DNA of 64,000 bases from NCBI RefSeq assembly GCF_902806685.2, contig NC_048538.1:1860001-1924000 (forward strand), read 5' to 3'. The notes beneath the pieces were generated by a model. The model saw only the letters and a list, made by a program, of their open reading frames with translations. It was not told the origin of the DNA and searched no databases. The translations under genes and the position numbers were made by a program. The DNA comes from Maniola hyperantus. Lineage: Eukaryota > Arthropoda > Insecta > Lepidoptera > Nymphalidae. Of the stretch, positions 30,785 to 41,026 are shown in pieces; position 1 is the stretch's first letter, and the number at the start of each line of letters is the position of its first letter.

Positions 30785-31100
30785 TTTATTTTATGTATAG
30801 TTCTTTTTTAATAGAGATAGCGAGCAAACGAGCAGGCGGGTCACCTGATGTTAAGTGATTACCGCCGCCCATGAACATTTGTAGCACCAGAGGAACCGCC
30901 GATGCGTTGCCGGCTTTTTAGGACTTTGTTGGTCTTCCGCTTGAATAACTCCATGTTGTAATCTAAAGGGAACCGATGGGAGTTGGTTCCACAGTTTGCA
31001 TGTGCGTGGAAAGAAGGATCTGGCACAGCGGACGGTCGAAGTGCACCAGACACCCAGATGAACACCAGTTTACCTATTTGTGGCAGCATAAGATCTCGTA
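30785..31100 (-). pseudogene. LINE (CR1/jockey-like) ORF2 C-terminus and 3' UTR next to the integrin acceptor
   Basis: On the minus strand the reading includes 'YNMELFKRKTNKVLKSRQRI' and 'SGATNVHGRR', the terminal motif of a lepidopteran non-LTR reverse-transcriptase protein ('YN...FK...N..L' then 'HGRR' at the C-terminus). The 3' UTR has 'gcgggtcacctgatgttaag' (plus-strand spelling). It ends about 30 bp upstream of the acceptor of the exon at 30593-30753. 5'-truncated. Confidence 0.65.
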
Positions 31101-31198
31101 CCTAGGCCACATATGATGACCCGATAGGTACTTATCGCCTCTTTACTCTACAGATCATTAGGAGAATCACACAAAAAGAGGTGGGAAGAAAAAGGAAG
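31101..31198. other. Unassigned spacer
   Basis: No feature seen. Confidence 0.4.
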
Positions 31199-31470
31199 TC
31201 ATCATCATCATGATCACTTAATCGCCAGCTCATTACAGAGCACGGGTCTCCAGAATGAGAAGGATTTTGTTAGAATTAGTTATGAGAAGCCTACCAGCGG
31301 CCAAGTGCGGATTGGCAGACTTAACATACCTTTGAGAATATTATGGTGAACTCTCAGGCATGCAGGTTTCCTCACGATGTTTTCCTTCACCGTTAAAGCA
31401 AGTAAAATTTAGTTAATTAAAACGCACATAACTCCGAAAAGTTAGAGGTGCGTGCCCGCCATCACCGTAA
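31199..31470 (-). mobile_element. tRNA-SINE (GAT-tail family), head lost
   Basis: 'atcatcatcatgatcactta', 'gagcacgggtctccagaatg', 'gccaagtgcggattggcaga', 'gaactctcaggcatgcaggt', 'cctcacgatgttttccttca'. It breaks off after 'gaggtgcgtgcccgcc'. Confidence 0.65.
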
Positions 31471-32677
31471 AGGAAGTAATGGCTTCTAACTGGACTGAAT
31501 TAAAATCAGTCGAAGAACTCGTCTTCTCCTTAGGCATGGATAAGTTTAAAAAACTAAATGCTGGTCTTCATTAATGAAAAAGTTCATGAAGATTGGTAGA
31601 GTCAAAATATTGGAAATATTGAGAAACGAATTTATGACAATATTTTCGGGTTCATTAAATACGGGAAACCCCAATTTAATCCCGAAATCTTGATTTTGAT
31701 TATGCACATCTAAATACTAAAGTAAGTAAATCCGTAAAAAGTATTTAAGGTGACGCAGGGCGCTCGACCGAAATTGGCAGCGCACGTGGGTAACATGTTT
31801 GCTTTTCACTTGAAATTGTATGAGAAAGTTGAGAGGCACGATGATTTTCACCGAAATCAAGCGCGCGAAAAGGGTTTAGGAAAAGTATTTTTGAGAAAAA
31901 ACTGCTGAATTTATGTTTGCAAAGTAAAGTTATTTCAACTAATGAATAAATAAACTACGTCTAATGATAAATTGTTTTAGAATTTTCATATCCCTAATCT
32001 TGTTTATTTACGCCCAAATTTGTCATTAATTTAGTGTTAAAATAGGAATCTTTTGAGCCTCGTAACTTTTAAATCAATATTTTTTTCAATGTTTTATATA
32101 TCAATAAACCTAGATAATGACGAGATAAATCGATATAATTCTTAGTGTTGTGCGTACAATATCAAATATTGTTGTAATTTCCCTCCTACGTTTGTATGAA
32201 GAAAGCACCGAACTGAGTCCCCTTAAGGTCGTCGATTTGAAGTAGTGTTGAGTTGAATAAGGTTTGGTGGTGGTCACGTCATCTGCCTTAATCTTAAATC
32301 ATACGAAACGAATCGTAACAAGCGGAGTTACTCTCGCTCCCTACTTCAGCACTCCAATAGCAATAACCACAGCAATACGCAATGTATCTCTTGCCCATCC
32401 AACACACAGCAAAGCAATGATGAAATGAATAAGGTCAAACAATCTCAGTGAGTTGGCGCGCCGCCAGCACGCAAATAGCCTGGGGTTCACAACCCGCCTC
32501 AGTCCCGCGCCCGCCGCTCGCCAAATTGTATTTCTATATCTCCAGTGTTGACTCACATACGTTCTGACTTCTGTTGTGATGAAATCTATTGATACTATGA
32601 CTAGATATGACACATTGATCCTACCGATCCTACGTAATATTTAATTTATTGACCTAAGGTAGGTAGTTGAGATTTGA
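31471..32677. other. Unassigned intronic sequence
   Basis: A minus-strand reading at 32341-32613 is open for 90 codons with two hydrophobic stretches over a GC-richer patch. It lacks splice context linking it to the integrin exon (no TG|GT donor), so I do not call it a signal-peptide exon. The rest is anonymous. Confidence 0.35.
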
Positions 32678-32999
32678 AGCTGTGATAGCCTAGTGGTTAG
32701 GACGTCCGCCTTCTAATCGGAGGTCGTGGGTTCGATCCCGTGCACGCACCTCCAACTTTTCGGATTTATGTGCGTTTAATTAATTAAATATCACTTGCTT
32801 TAACGGTGAAGGAAAACATCGTGAGGAAACCTGCATGCGTGAGAGTTCTCCATAATGTTCTCAAAGGTGTGTGAAGTCTACCAATCCGCACATGGCCAGC
32901 GTGGTAGACTATGGCCAAAAACCCTTCTCACTCTGAGACGAGACCCGCGCTCTGTAGTGAGCCGGTGATGGGTTGATCATGATGATGATGATGATGATC
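32678..32999 (+). mobile_element. tRNA-SINE (GAT-tail family), full-length reference copy
   Basis: 'agctgtgatagcctagtggt' (A box), 'ggtcgtgggttcgatcccgt' (B box), 'cacgcacctcc', then 'aatatcacttgctttaacgg', 'gaggaaacctgcatgcgtga', 'tctccataatgttctcaaag', 'agtctaccaatccgcacatg', 'gcgtggtagactatggccaa', 'gctctgtagtgagccggtga' and a (gat)n tail. About 320 bp. At least a dozen copies or fragments occur in this window on both strands. Confidence 0.85.
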
Positions 33000-33050
33000 A
33001 TATGGTATATACAAATCAAAGGTATATACTTACAATCAAAATACACAAGA

Positions 33051-34016
33051 CTAGCTGATCCCCGCGGCTTCGCCCGCGTAGATTTAGGTTTTTAAAGATC
33101 CCGTATAGCCTATGTCACTCAGGAATAATGTAGCTTTCTACTGGTGAAAGAATTTTTAAAATCGGTTCAGTAGTTCTAAAGATTACCCCCTACAAACAAA
33201 CTTAACGACATTACCTCTTTATATAATATATCTTACGGAACCCTATTTTTTTCCAAAATAAAATATAGCCTATGTTACTCGTGGATAATGTAGCTTTCGA
33301 ATGGTGAAAGAATTTTTAAAATCGGTCCAGTAGTTTTTGAGCCTATTCAGTACAAACAAACAAACAAACAAACAAACAAACAAAGTTTTCCTCTTTATAA
33401 TATTAGTGTAGACAACGGGCCGTGCAGCAGAAATCGTAATATTTTAATTTCGCCATAACTTCAAAACCAAACGTCCAATTTTAATCATTCAAAGACCAAA
33501 TATTATCTCCATAAACTGTTCTTAGTGATGAAATCATTTATTTTGATAAGGATTAATAGCATGAGTAAAATAAACGCGTTTAAATGTAGTCCAAAAAAAA
33601 TTCAAGATTGCAAGATTTTTAAATAAAAAAATGGTTGCTGTGCCTCACTCGACATAGATGGGTATAGTGTGTCGCGGACTTTTTTGTAGATATTTATAAG
33701 ATCTACAATTAATTAGAACATTTTATGGTTCTATCTTTTATAGTTTAGGCAGCGTACGCAAAATAAGTAACTTTTCTGGTTGATTTTTTACACCTTGTGT
33801 CCGAAAAACCCAAATATCTTACGGAACCCTATTTTTTTCCAAAATAAAATATAGCCTATGTTACTCGTGGATAATGTAGCTTTCGAATAGTGAAAGAATT
33901 TTTAAAATCGGTCCAGTAGTTTTTGAGCCTATTCAGTACAGACAAACAAACAAACAAACAAACAAACAAACAAACAAAGTTTTCCTCTTTATAATATTAG
34001 TGTAGATTAGTGTAGA
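33051..34016 (-). mobile_element. Helitron-like family G with duplicated 5' segment
   Basis: Left end 'ctagctgatccccgcggctt' is the reverse complement of a CTAG 3' terminus. The right ends 'tataatattagtgtaga' (33412 and 34006) are the reverse complement of a TCTACACTAATATTATA 5' terminus. Segment 33227-33412 recurs almost base for base at 33814-34006, differing mainly in the number of aaac units. Between them is a 400-bp block with 'ttaatttcgccataacttca' and 'gcctcactcgacatagatgg'. No ORF. Confidence 0.65.
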
Positions 34017-34042
34017 TAAACGCTCTTGGCAAATAAACATCT

Positions 34043-34260
34043 AAAATTATCTTCGAAATAACAAAAAATAAAGTAAAACAGCGGAGTGGCTCTTTGGCAA
34101 GTCTACTGGTGACTCAGCAGCCGCAGCCAGCCGCTGTCCCTTCCGAGATGACTCAAAATCTGGGAGATTCGACACGTTCACTTGACGACGAAAACGAAGT
34201 AGAGCGTGAAAATGTAGCGCAACGAATGACTGAAACAGAAGATATAGCTCTACCTACATA
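34043..34260 (+). pseudogene. Protein-like open stretch, possible transposase N-terminal relic
   Basis: From just after a TAA near 34042 to a TAA at 34258-34260 the plus strand is open for about 71 codons. It contains 'KQRSGSLASLLVTQQPQPAA' and the acidic 'DDENEVERENVAQRMTETED'. Base composition and codon use look more coding-like than the flanks, but there is no start codon at the front and no splice signal. The 'K..SGSLA..L' pattern vaguely recalls the N-terminal region of hAT/ZMYM1-type proteins; this is only an impression. It directly abuts the Helitron-like element on its left. Confidence 0.35.
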
Positions 34261-34526
34261 ATATATTTCCTTTAGTAGCTTTTGTCTGCTACTCTGGAAA
34301 CTACAAATCAAATCATCATCATCATCATGATCAACCCATCGCCGGCTAACTATAGAGCACGGATCTCCTCTCAGAGTGAGAAGAGTTTGGCCATAGTCTA
34401 CAATCGCTGGCCATGTGCGGATTGGTAGACTTCACACACCTTTGAAAACATTATGGAGAACTCTCAGGCATGCAGGTTTCCTCACGATGTTTTCCTTCAC
34501 CGTTAAAGCAAGTGATATTTAATTAA

Positions 34527-34902
34527 TCTACCTGTGAGAACCTATTATTATCTACCTGTGAGAACTTATTATTAGCTTCTAGTTATTTAATTTTTAAGAT
34601 CATAATATGTTAATTTAAGCTGTTGGATTTCCAAATAAAATAAAACAAAATAAAATAAAATAAAATAAAATAAAATAAAATAAAATAAAATAAAATAAAA
34701 TAAAATAAAATAAAATAAAATAAAATAAAATAAAATAAAATAAAATAAAATAAAATAAAATAAAATAAAATAAAATAAAATAAAATAAAATAAAATAAAA
34801 TAAAATAAAATAAAATAAAATAAAATAAAATAAAATAAAATAAAATAAAATAAAATAAAATAAAATAAAATAAAATAAAATAAAATAAAATAAAATAAAA
34901 TA
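34527..34902 (+). mobile_element. LINE 3' end with long AAAAT tail, inserted in a SINE
   Basis: Contains two near-identical 'ctacctgtgagaacctatta' units, 'agttatttaatttttaagat', 'gttaatttaagctgttggat' and 'ttccaaataaaataaaac', then the pentanucleotide array. The 'aagctgttgga...aataaa' pattern resembles lepidopteran LINE 3' UTRs. Confidence 0.6.
34647..34902. repeat. (AAAAT)n array, about 51 perfect units
   Basis: 256 bp of uninterrupted AAAAT. Long minus-strand readings made only of F, I, L and Y across it are artefacts. It probably grew from the A-rich tail of the LINE insert. Confidence 0.95.
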
Positions 34903-35006
34903 ATTAAAACGCACATACATCCGAAAAGTTACAGGAGCGTGTCTGGGATCGAACCCCCAACCTCCGATTAGAAAGCGGACGTCCTGACCACTAGGCTATC
35001 ACAGCT

Positions 35007-35779
35007 TAACGAAGGTATACCTATTAACAATTAGATACATTGTCTATCTCTATTGCCTATCCAATTTCACCGAGGCGTTATATGAATTTATTAGCGGAGA
35101 AAGGTTCGCGACCCGGCGATTGGTCGCGGGTATCTGTTAACGGCCAGCGAAATGTCTTTATTAGTCACGACACGGCCTGTATACCGTCTTGTATAACTAT
35201 ATGTTACTTTATTACCATAATAAATATCTATATAGTTCTAAAGAAACTCGCTTATAATAGACACGGTAGTATTTCGTAAGAAATTTTAAAAAATCATAGA
35301 CTGGCCTTACACGAGCAGCAAAAGCAGTTAGCCAGTGATTGAAATACACGGGCCGCTCGAGCAGTCATTGATTCAACAGCTTGAAGTTGCTATTGAGCAG
35401 TCGCAAGTGCTCGAGCGGATTCATACTCTAGTTCACTATGCAGTGGCAACTTGAAACAGTCAACCTGATTGCTTCAAGACCCATTGATGGAGATTGTGAA
35501 ATGGGCATTAGTGGAATAACCCCCAATGAGGTATCTAAGGGCTTGCGCAGGGACTATTGTGCGCGGAGGACAAAAGTCCCTCATCTTTTCCTACGGTGTT
35601 TCACCTCAAGTCCATCGTGTGCGTTGTCCGATGCAGTATTAGTGGCTCATTCTTGTCCTGCACGGCCAACAGTCCCTCATCTGCACAGGCCTTAATAGAC
35701 CACTTTTCTGTTTTGCTTTAAAAATCCTTCGATTGCCTTCAACGAAAGTTTGGCGATATGCACATCTACGTGATTATTG
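35007..35779. other. Unassigned intronic sequence
   Basis: Includes 35290-35440, with inverted 'ccgctcgagcag' and 'tgctcgagcgg' pieces that may be a decayed MITE. The open plus reading at 35438-35695 has no recognisable motif and no splice support. Confidence 0.35.
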
Positions 35780-35918
35780 TGTAGTACGTGACAGGTCGAG
35801 ATGGCAGTCGGGGTATGAGGGACACCTCGCAAACCCACACGTCATCCGTGCTCTGGCACCGGGCTAGTGTGCGGGGCGTTCCCTCCCCGATTGCCATCTC
35901 CACCTGCCGCGCACTATA
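35780..35918. mobile_element. GC-rich MITE family K, second copy
   Basis: 'gtagtacgtgacaggtcgag' and 'ctccacctgccgcgcactat' are the TIRs. The interior 'gtgcggggcgttccctcccc' matches 24131-24294. Confidence 0.7.
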
Positions 35919-36130
35919 ATTAATTAATTCATGACGCGCAGGTGTGGCCGTAGCTTTAGTATGAGTTAAGTAACTCAACAGTAATCAGCGTCACAATTAC
36001 CTAGCTATGCTCATCAGCGTTGCGCCACGAGGGTATTTGCGGTAAACATAGTAGATATGCTATCTACGTCTCTTTATCTACCTCTTTTATATGCGCAATT
36101 AGTGTCATGATTACATATTTGTACTTTTGT

Positions 36131-36497
36131 AGGGTTCCGTACCTCAAAAGGAAAAACGGAACGGAACGGAACAACAAAGTGATCCTATAAAGATCACTTT
36201 GTTGTCTGTCTGTCTGTCGAGAAACCTAGAGGATACTTCCCGTTGACCTAGAATCATGAAAGGCAGGGACAAATCCGACAACCGTGAATTTGTGGTTATG
36301 TAACCTGAAAAAAATTAAAATGTGAATATTCCAAGTGGAGTATCATAATTATGAAAGGGTTTACCTGTACATTCTAAGACAGATTATTATTTATTTTATG
36401 CATATTAGTTTTTGATTTATCGTACAAAATGTCGAAAAAATGCGTCTGTAGCACGAAACTCTCGGTGCGCGAGTCTGACTCGCACTTGGCCGGTTTT
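36131..36497 (+). mobile_element. Family E copy
   Basis: Starts agggttccgtacctcaaaag. A rearranged hairpin ('tgatcctataaagatcactt') replaces the usual sequence. Then 'gttgacctagaatcatgaaa', 'ccgtgaatttgtggttatgt', 'gtgcgcgagtctgactcgca' and 'cttggccggtttt'. Confidence 0.7.
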
Positions 36498-36566
36498 CAT
36501 TTTCAATGTGACATATTTTTAATCTCTGGAACTTGTGCTGAGCAACAGGTCGCAGGCATAAGGTAG

Positions 36567-36775
36567 TCTAAATATATAAAAGGAAGAGGTGACTGACTGA
36601 TCTACCAACGCACAGCTCAAACTACTGGACGAATCGGGCTGAAAGACACGCAGATAGCTATTATGACGAAGACATCCGACAAGAAAGGATTTTTGAAAAT
36701 TTAACCCCTAAGGAGGTAAAATAGGGATTTGAAATTCGTGTAGTCCACGCGGACGAAGTCGCGGGCATAAGTAAG
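36567..36775 (+). mobile_element. Helitron-like family A copy
   Basis: 'tctaaatatataaaaggaag', 'cgcacagctcaaactactgg', 'aagaaaggatttttgaaaat', 'gtccacgcggacgaagtcgc' and 'gggcataagtaag'. The terminal CTAG has mutated and the gact run is short. Confidence 0.7.
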
Positions 36776-37384
36776 TCTGCTATGAAAGTTCATCGAACAT
36801 TAATTGCGCAGTGATTACGTCGAAGCCCTACTGATTGTGGTGAGTAAGCGATTGTAAGCCCTTGCTTCACCCTTCTGTCGCGACATCCTGCGCTTTGGAC
36901 GAGATTGCGGCTTTTGATAGGTTTCTTTTGAAAATTCTTAATTATAAGAACTTGATGTATTAGTGTAAATTCTTCGAATATCAAATCATGTCGAAATTAT
37001 AATCATTAGAAAATCATTTATCATAATATTCTGATTTTGAATGAATTCAATAATCAACTGAAATTATTTTAAGCTTATTTCGTGGTTTAACGACATTAGT
37101 GTGTGACTGACGTATTTTGCCGGACAGTTCGTGAATTTCCAGCGAAAAGAACAAAGAAGAGAGTAGAGCGGTAGTGCCCATCTGCCCATGACCGCTCGAG
37201 CTTCACTTCTCGCAGCACTCCAGTCCCGTCGTGACCACGACTCATGAACTAAGTCGCAATATCGGCAGTTAAAAATCGCCTAATTAATCGTGGTATGTAC
37301 CCGTTTTATACAATACAACTGAATCCAGTCTCTCAGTTTTCTCATTTCAGTCAAGTCTCTCTTCAAGTCCATGACTAAGTTGTG
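36776..37384. other. Unassigned intronic sequence
   Basis: 37100-37260 is GC-richer and unique but without an exon signature. Confidence 0.35.
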
Positions 37385-37510
37385 GCGCTTACCTAGAGGC
37401 CTATTCTTTATAGGCATCTCCTAAGCAAGCGCGCTCTATCTTAGGCTGCATCATCACTTGTCAGCATGTCTGATTGCAGCCAAGCGCTAGTCTATAAATT
37501 AAAAAAAAAT
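37385..37510 (+). mobile_element. Jockey/CR1-like LINE 3' tail
   Basis: 'tataggcatctcctaagcaa', 'ttaggctgcatcatcacttg', 'gattgcagccaagcgctagt' and an A-run. Confidence 0.55.
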
Positions 37511-37822
37511 TACTCCCCAGCGACGGGAGCCCTAAGTCCTAACGTCCGTAAACAAGCTTCAGATTAACAACAACATAACAATTACAAATTAACAACAAAC
37601 AATTTGACAGCCCCATATTTATAAACATTTGAACACAAGGAGTGCCCGCATGGCCGGTCGGCAGCGCGGGGTGCGCGGCCTGATTGTCTCAATGAGAAGA
37701 TTGCATGGGTAACGAGCGACCACTCGTGAGAATGCCGATACGCACGCGAACAAACAAACTACTGCTGTGAACTTTTCACTACCAACTCTATAGATAAACT
37801 TCATTATCATCACCTTTCGCAA

Positions 37823-37992
37823 GAGCCTCAATAGCTCAACGAGTAAACGAGTGGACTGAAAACCGATAGGTCGACGGTCAAACCCCGCCCATTGCACTAT
37901 TGTCGTACCTACTCCTAGCACAAGCTTGATGCTTAGTTGGAGAGGAAAGGAGAATATTAGTCATTTGACATGGCTAATATTCTTTTTTTTTA
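37823..37992 (+). mobile_element. tRNA-Phe-like SINE, plus-strand copy
   Basis: 'gagcctcaatagctcaacga', 'gtggactgaaaaccgatagg', 'gacggtcaaaccccgccc', 'gcactattgtcgtacctact', 'cctagcacaagcttgatgct' and a T-rich end. Same family as 15970-16140. Confidence 0.75.
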
Positions 37993-38092
37993 ATCTTTGT
38001 CAAACGATACACGTCCACTGTTGGACATAGGTCTCTTGTAGGGACTTCCAAACGCCACGGTCTTGCGTCACATGAATTCAGAAGCTCCTTAA
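37993..38092 (-). pseudogene. RTE-like LINE 3' shred
   Basis: Plus-strand spelling 'acgtccactgttggacatag' followed by 'gtctcttgtagggacttcca' is the antisense of the terminal 'YVQQWT' end of RTE ORF2. Confidence 0.55.
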
Positions 38093-38277
38093 TCCATACT
38101 GTCTGTCTGCTAGTCTTTCATGGGCCATCCGTTCAACCGATTTTGACGAAATTTGGTACAGAGATAGCTTGCATCCTGGGAAAGAACATACATAGGCTAC
38201 TTTTTATCCCGGAAAATTCAAGTGATTTATTAAAACCTAAATCCACGCGGATGAAATACCTAGCGGGCGTCAACTAG
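38093..38277 (+). mobile_element. Helitron-like family B copy
   Basis: 'ctgtctgtctgctagtcttt', 'ccatccgttcaaccgatttt', 'gacgaaatttggtacagaga', 'tttttatcccggaaaattca', 'cacgcggatgaaatacctag' and a final 'gcgtcaactag' before T. Confidence 0.65.
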
Positions 38278-39606
38278 TAGATACGTAAACTTACGAGTAG
38301 GTATAATATTTTAAAAAATGAAAAGAAAGAAAGAAAAGAAAGAGTTTATTTATACAAGCTCAGGCAAGTAAATAGGTAGCCCATAGGTTGCCTGTTTTAA
38401 AATTATACTCCAGTGGTCCCGCAAGTCGCAGCCCGCACGCTACCCCATGAACCGTTTCAGTCAAGAGATACTCATACAAAAACATGTATGCAGAGGATCC
38501 TCGATAACTTCGGCCACTTGAAGTTAAGAGAACAACACAGGAAGAAAATAAATAAGATTTCTATATCCATGCCAACAAAGGTGAAGAAATGAGAACATAA
38601 TCGACCTGATTTTAACCGGAATAACCTGATTTAATTTAGGTAGACAGACTTGGCATATTGAATATGCTGATGATAACTCAATACCTATAAATAAACACTC
38701 GATACATCGCTAAAAATGCTTCCCACGCACAGCTTTCTCGAATAGGTAAGTATTTGCATTTGAAGTCATCGAATTTGTAGCTTACGTAAGATCATTTCCA
38801 TTGTGATGGTTTTGATTGGCGAAATCGACATCATAGATTACATGTCGCTTTCTTTAGCTTACGTTGTCGATTTAGCATACATTGTTGTCGATCGAAAACA
38901 GTGTTGTTACGGGTACCAATATTTTCATAATATAATCTAAGTATTGTACAAACAAACATACATATAACAAGCATCTGTTCTAACAGCCGTTATCATTACA
39001 ATAGGACAAGCAAACCAAGGTGAAGTGATCATTGAAACAACACGCAATACCTGCTAATGTCGGTACAATTCTCATCTCGTACTGACAGGGTCACCAATTG
39101 CTCTAATAATGCAGGAATTTCATTCTTTAGTTAGTATTTGACTACAATCTTACGACCAGTATGCTTAGTACGAGGTTTTATGTCACTAACGTTGATAGTA
39201 TTCAAGTATCGAAACACTTCAGTGTTATAGTAAACTGGATACTAACCTGCCCTGTTTTAATGCTTAAGTTCGTCTAGTCTACACATTTACAGCCAGCGCT
39301 CCAAGCGGAAACGTTGCGAAGTTAAAGTCAGTGGTACCTATTGAATTTTTGACTTCAACTCAAGGATCTTACGACCCATTTTACTTTGACGTTATTGTGT
39401 TTCGACTCTGAAATACTATCAACGTTGGCGACACGTAAAATCTTATACTACGTGTAGTAAATGATAGTATCGTCTACAATGGTATCGGGTTAATTAGGAA
39501 GCAGTATCATCCATACTAAACGACGTACTCATCTATCTATTGTGGTGGCCATTTTTAAATTTTTGTTATTTGTTGTTATAGTGGCAACATATATTCTGTC
39601 AAAATT
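38278..39606. other. Unassigned intronic sequence
   Basis: No repeat or gene recognised. 39100-39480 has repeated short motifs around 'aacgttg.cg' but no clear inverted ends. Confidence 0.35.
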
Positions 39607-39962
39607 TCTATCTGTCAAGAAACCTACGGGGCACTTCCCGTTCACCGAGAATCATGTTTGGCAGGTAGGTAGATCTTATAGCAGACATTAGGGCAAAAAC
39701 CTGAAAACCGTGAATTTGTGGTCACATCACAAAAAAAAATTAAAAGGTGAGTTGAACAAATAATTGTATTTTCAACTTATAAAGTAAGATTGTTATACCA
39801 AGTGGGGTATTATATGAAAGGGCTTTACCTGTAAATTCTAAAACTTTATTTATTTTTATGCATAATAGTTTTTGATTTATCGTGCAAAATGACGATAAAA
39901 TACGACTGCAGTACGGAATACTCAGTGCGCGAACCTGACTCGCACTTGGCCGTCTTTTTTTT
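39607..39962 (+). mobile_element. Family E copy, 5'-truncated
   Basis: 'ctatctgtcaagaaacctac', 'acttcccgttcaccgagaat', 'aaaaccgtgaatttgtggtc', 'agtggggtattatatgaaag', 'actcgcacttggccgtc' and a T run. The 125-codon minus reading at 39740-40117 runs antisense through it and is not a gene. Confidence 0.7.
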
Positions 39963-40374
39963 GGAAGTCCGTTAAAAATAAAATGTCCCCGTTTCATAAT
40001 TAGAAAGATGGCTGCTCTAGGTACAGGTACGAGCTTAGTATCGAGTGATGCGTGGGAGTCCGCGTGGCCCACTTCTGCCGACAACGAAAGTGCCCTTGAA
40101 ACAGGAATACCATTCATAAGCGCGACCGACTGTTACACGCGCGATTAGCGTTTGTTATACATACTTATAGCTGCTGTGAGCTGCTTGATACCAAAAGATT
40201 TTTGGATCTCTATTGTTAGAAATATTATCGAATTTACCGAGATACAGAGCACTGATGAAGGAATGGCAGAGCATACATAGAGAGCGACTGGAACACGTCA
40301 TATTGCTTAAATGCAGTGGTCTATCTACCCACCGCAAAGTCTACATTTTGGCTCCCCAGCAATACCTTTTTTAT

Positions 40375-40500
40375 AAATAGAGTAGCGCTTGGCTGCAATC
40401 AGACTTGCAGGCAAGTGGTGATGCAGCCTAAGGTGGAGCGCATTTGCCTAGATGATATCTATTCACTCTTGACTTGGAGATACCTATATTAAAAGTGGAG
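40375..40500 (-). mobile_element. Jockey/CR1-like LINE 3' tail
   Basis: 'agcgcttggctgcaatcaga', 'cttgcaggcaagtggtgatg', 'cagcctaaggtggagcgcat' is the reverse complement of the tail at 37385-37510. Confidence 0.55.
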
Positions 40501-40847
40501 GGAAAAACTGATACCGGAAGGGCGTTCCATATGCTAGTGGATTCGAATTAGAAACGAGGTATCAAATCGCTTGTATAGATTTTCTTAGAAATTGGTATAA
40601 TTGTTGCCTGTAATAATAACAATAATAATTTGCAGCTTAATCGGCTTGGTCAAAGTCACAGGAAGGAAGCGATCTTAGTAAATAAGTCTAAGTATAATTA
40701 TAACAACTGCAACCTAGATAAATAAGATCAAAACAGCACACAACGTAAAAAATATAATTTTATGTGCACTAACATGAATAATTTTGCTGTATTTTTTTAC
40801 AAAGTAGGTATTGTCATAGGATGATATTATGATACTTTCCATGTGGA

Positions 40848-41026
40848 TATAGGTGATTAGATGTTTAAAAAATCTCGTGGGAACGTTTTGATTTGCCTCG
40901 ATAAAGAGTAGCCTGTCACTCTCCAGCTCTTTAACTATAATGCAAAAAATAACTCCAATTCGATGCTCCGTTGCAGTGTGATTGAAGGACAAAGCAGCAA
41001 ACAAACACACTTTCGCATTTAATGGA
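40848..41026 (-). mobile_element. Helitron-like family B copy, 3' end lost
   Basis: 'atctcgtgggaacgttttga', 'gagtagcctgtcactctcca', 'gattgaaggacaaagcagca' and 'acacactttcgcatttaa' match the copy at 45811-46040 in reverse. Confidence 0.55.

Larger units (their letters stand above)
34311..35006 (-). mobile_element. tRNA-SINE split by a LINE 3' end
   Basis: The GAT-tail SINE runs on the minus strand from the tail ('atcatcatcatcatgatcaa', 34311) to 'gcaagtgatatttaattaa' (34526). It resumes at 34903 with 'ttaaaacgcacatacatccg' through 'gggatcgaacccccaacctc' to 'ccactaggctatcacagct' (35006). The missing middle is exactly continuous across a foreign insert. 'taattaa' at both borders looks like a target-site duplication. 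Confidence 0.75.

Noticed and set aside
30525..30858. Plus-strand ORFs over the integrin exon
   Set aside because: Shadows of the real minus-strand exon, which has splice sites and family motifs.
32341..32613. Possible integrin signal-peptide exon (hydrophobic minus ORF)
   Set aside because: No donor leaving TG for the next exon, no propeller start motif and no clear cleavage site. Hydrophobicity alone is not enough.
32684..32750. Functional tRNA gene (Glu/Arg-like)
   Set aside because: Part of a dozen-copy SINE with a conserved non-tRNA body.
33355..33985. CRISPR-like or regulatory direct repeats of aaac
   Set aside because: Simple microsatellite in a duplicated transposon end; no spacers; eukaryotic DNA.
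34587..34920. Two long minus ORFs composed of repeating F-I-L-F-Y
   Set aside because: Pure translation of the AAAAT array; not genes.
39740..40117. 125-codon minus ORF
   Set aside because: Runs antisense through a family E repeat; the same reading recurs in other copies with different stops.
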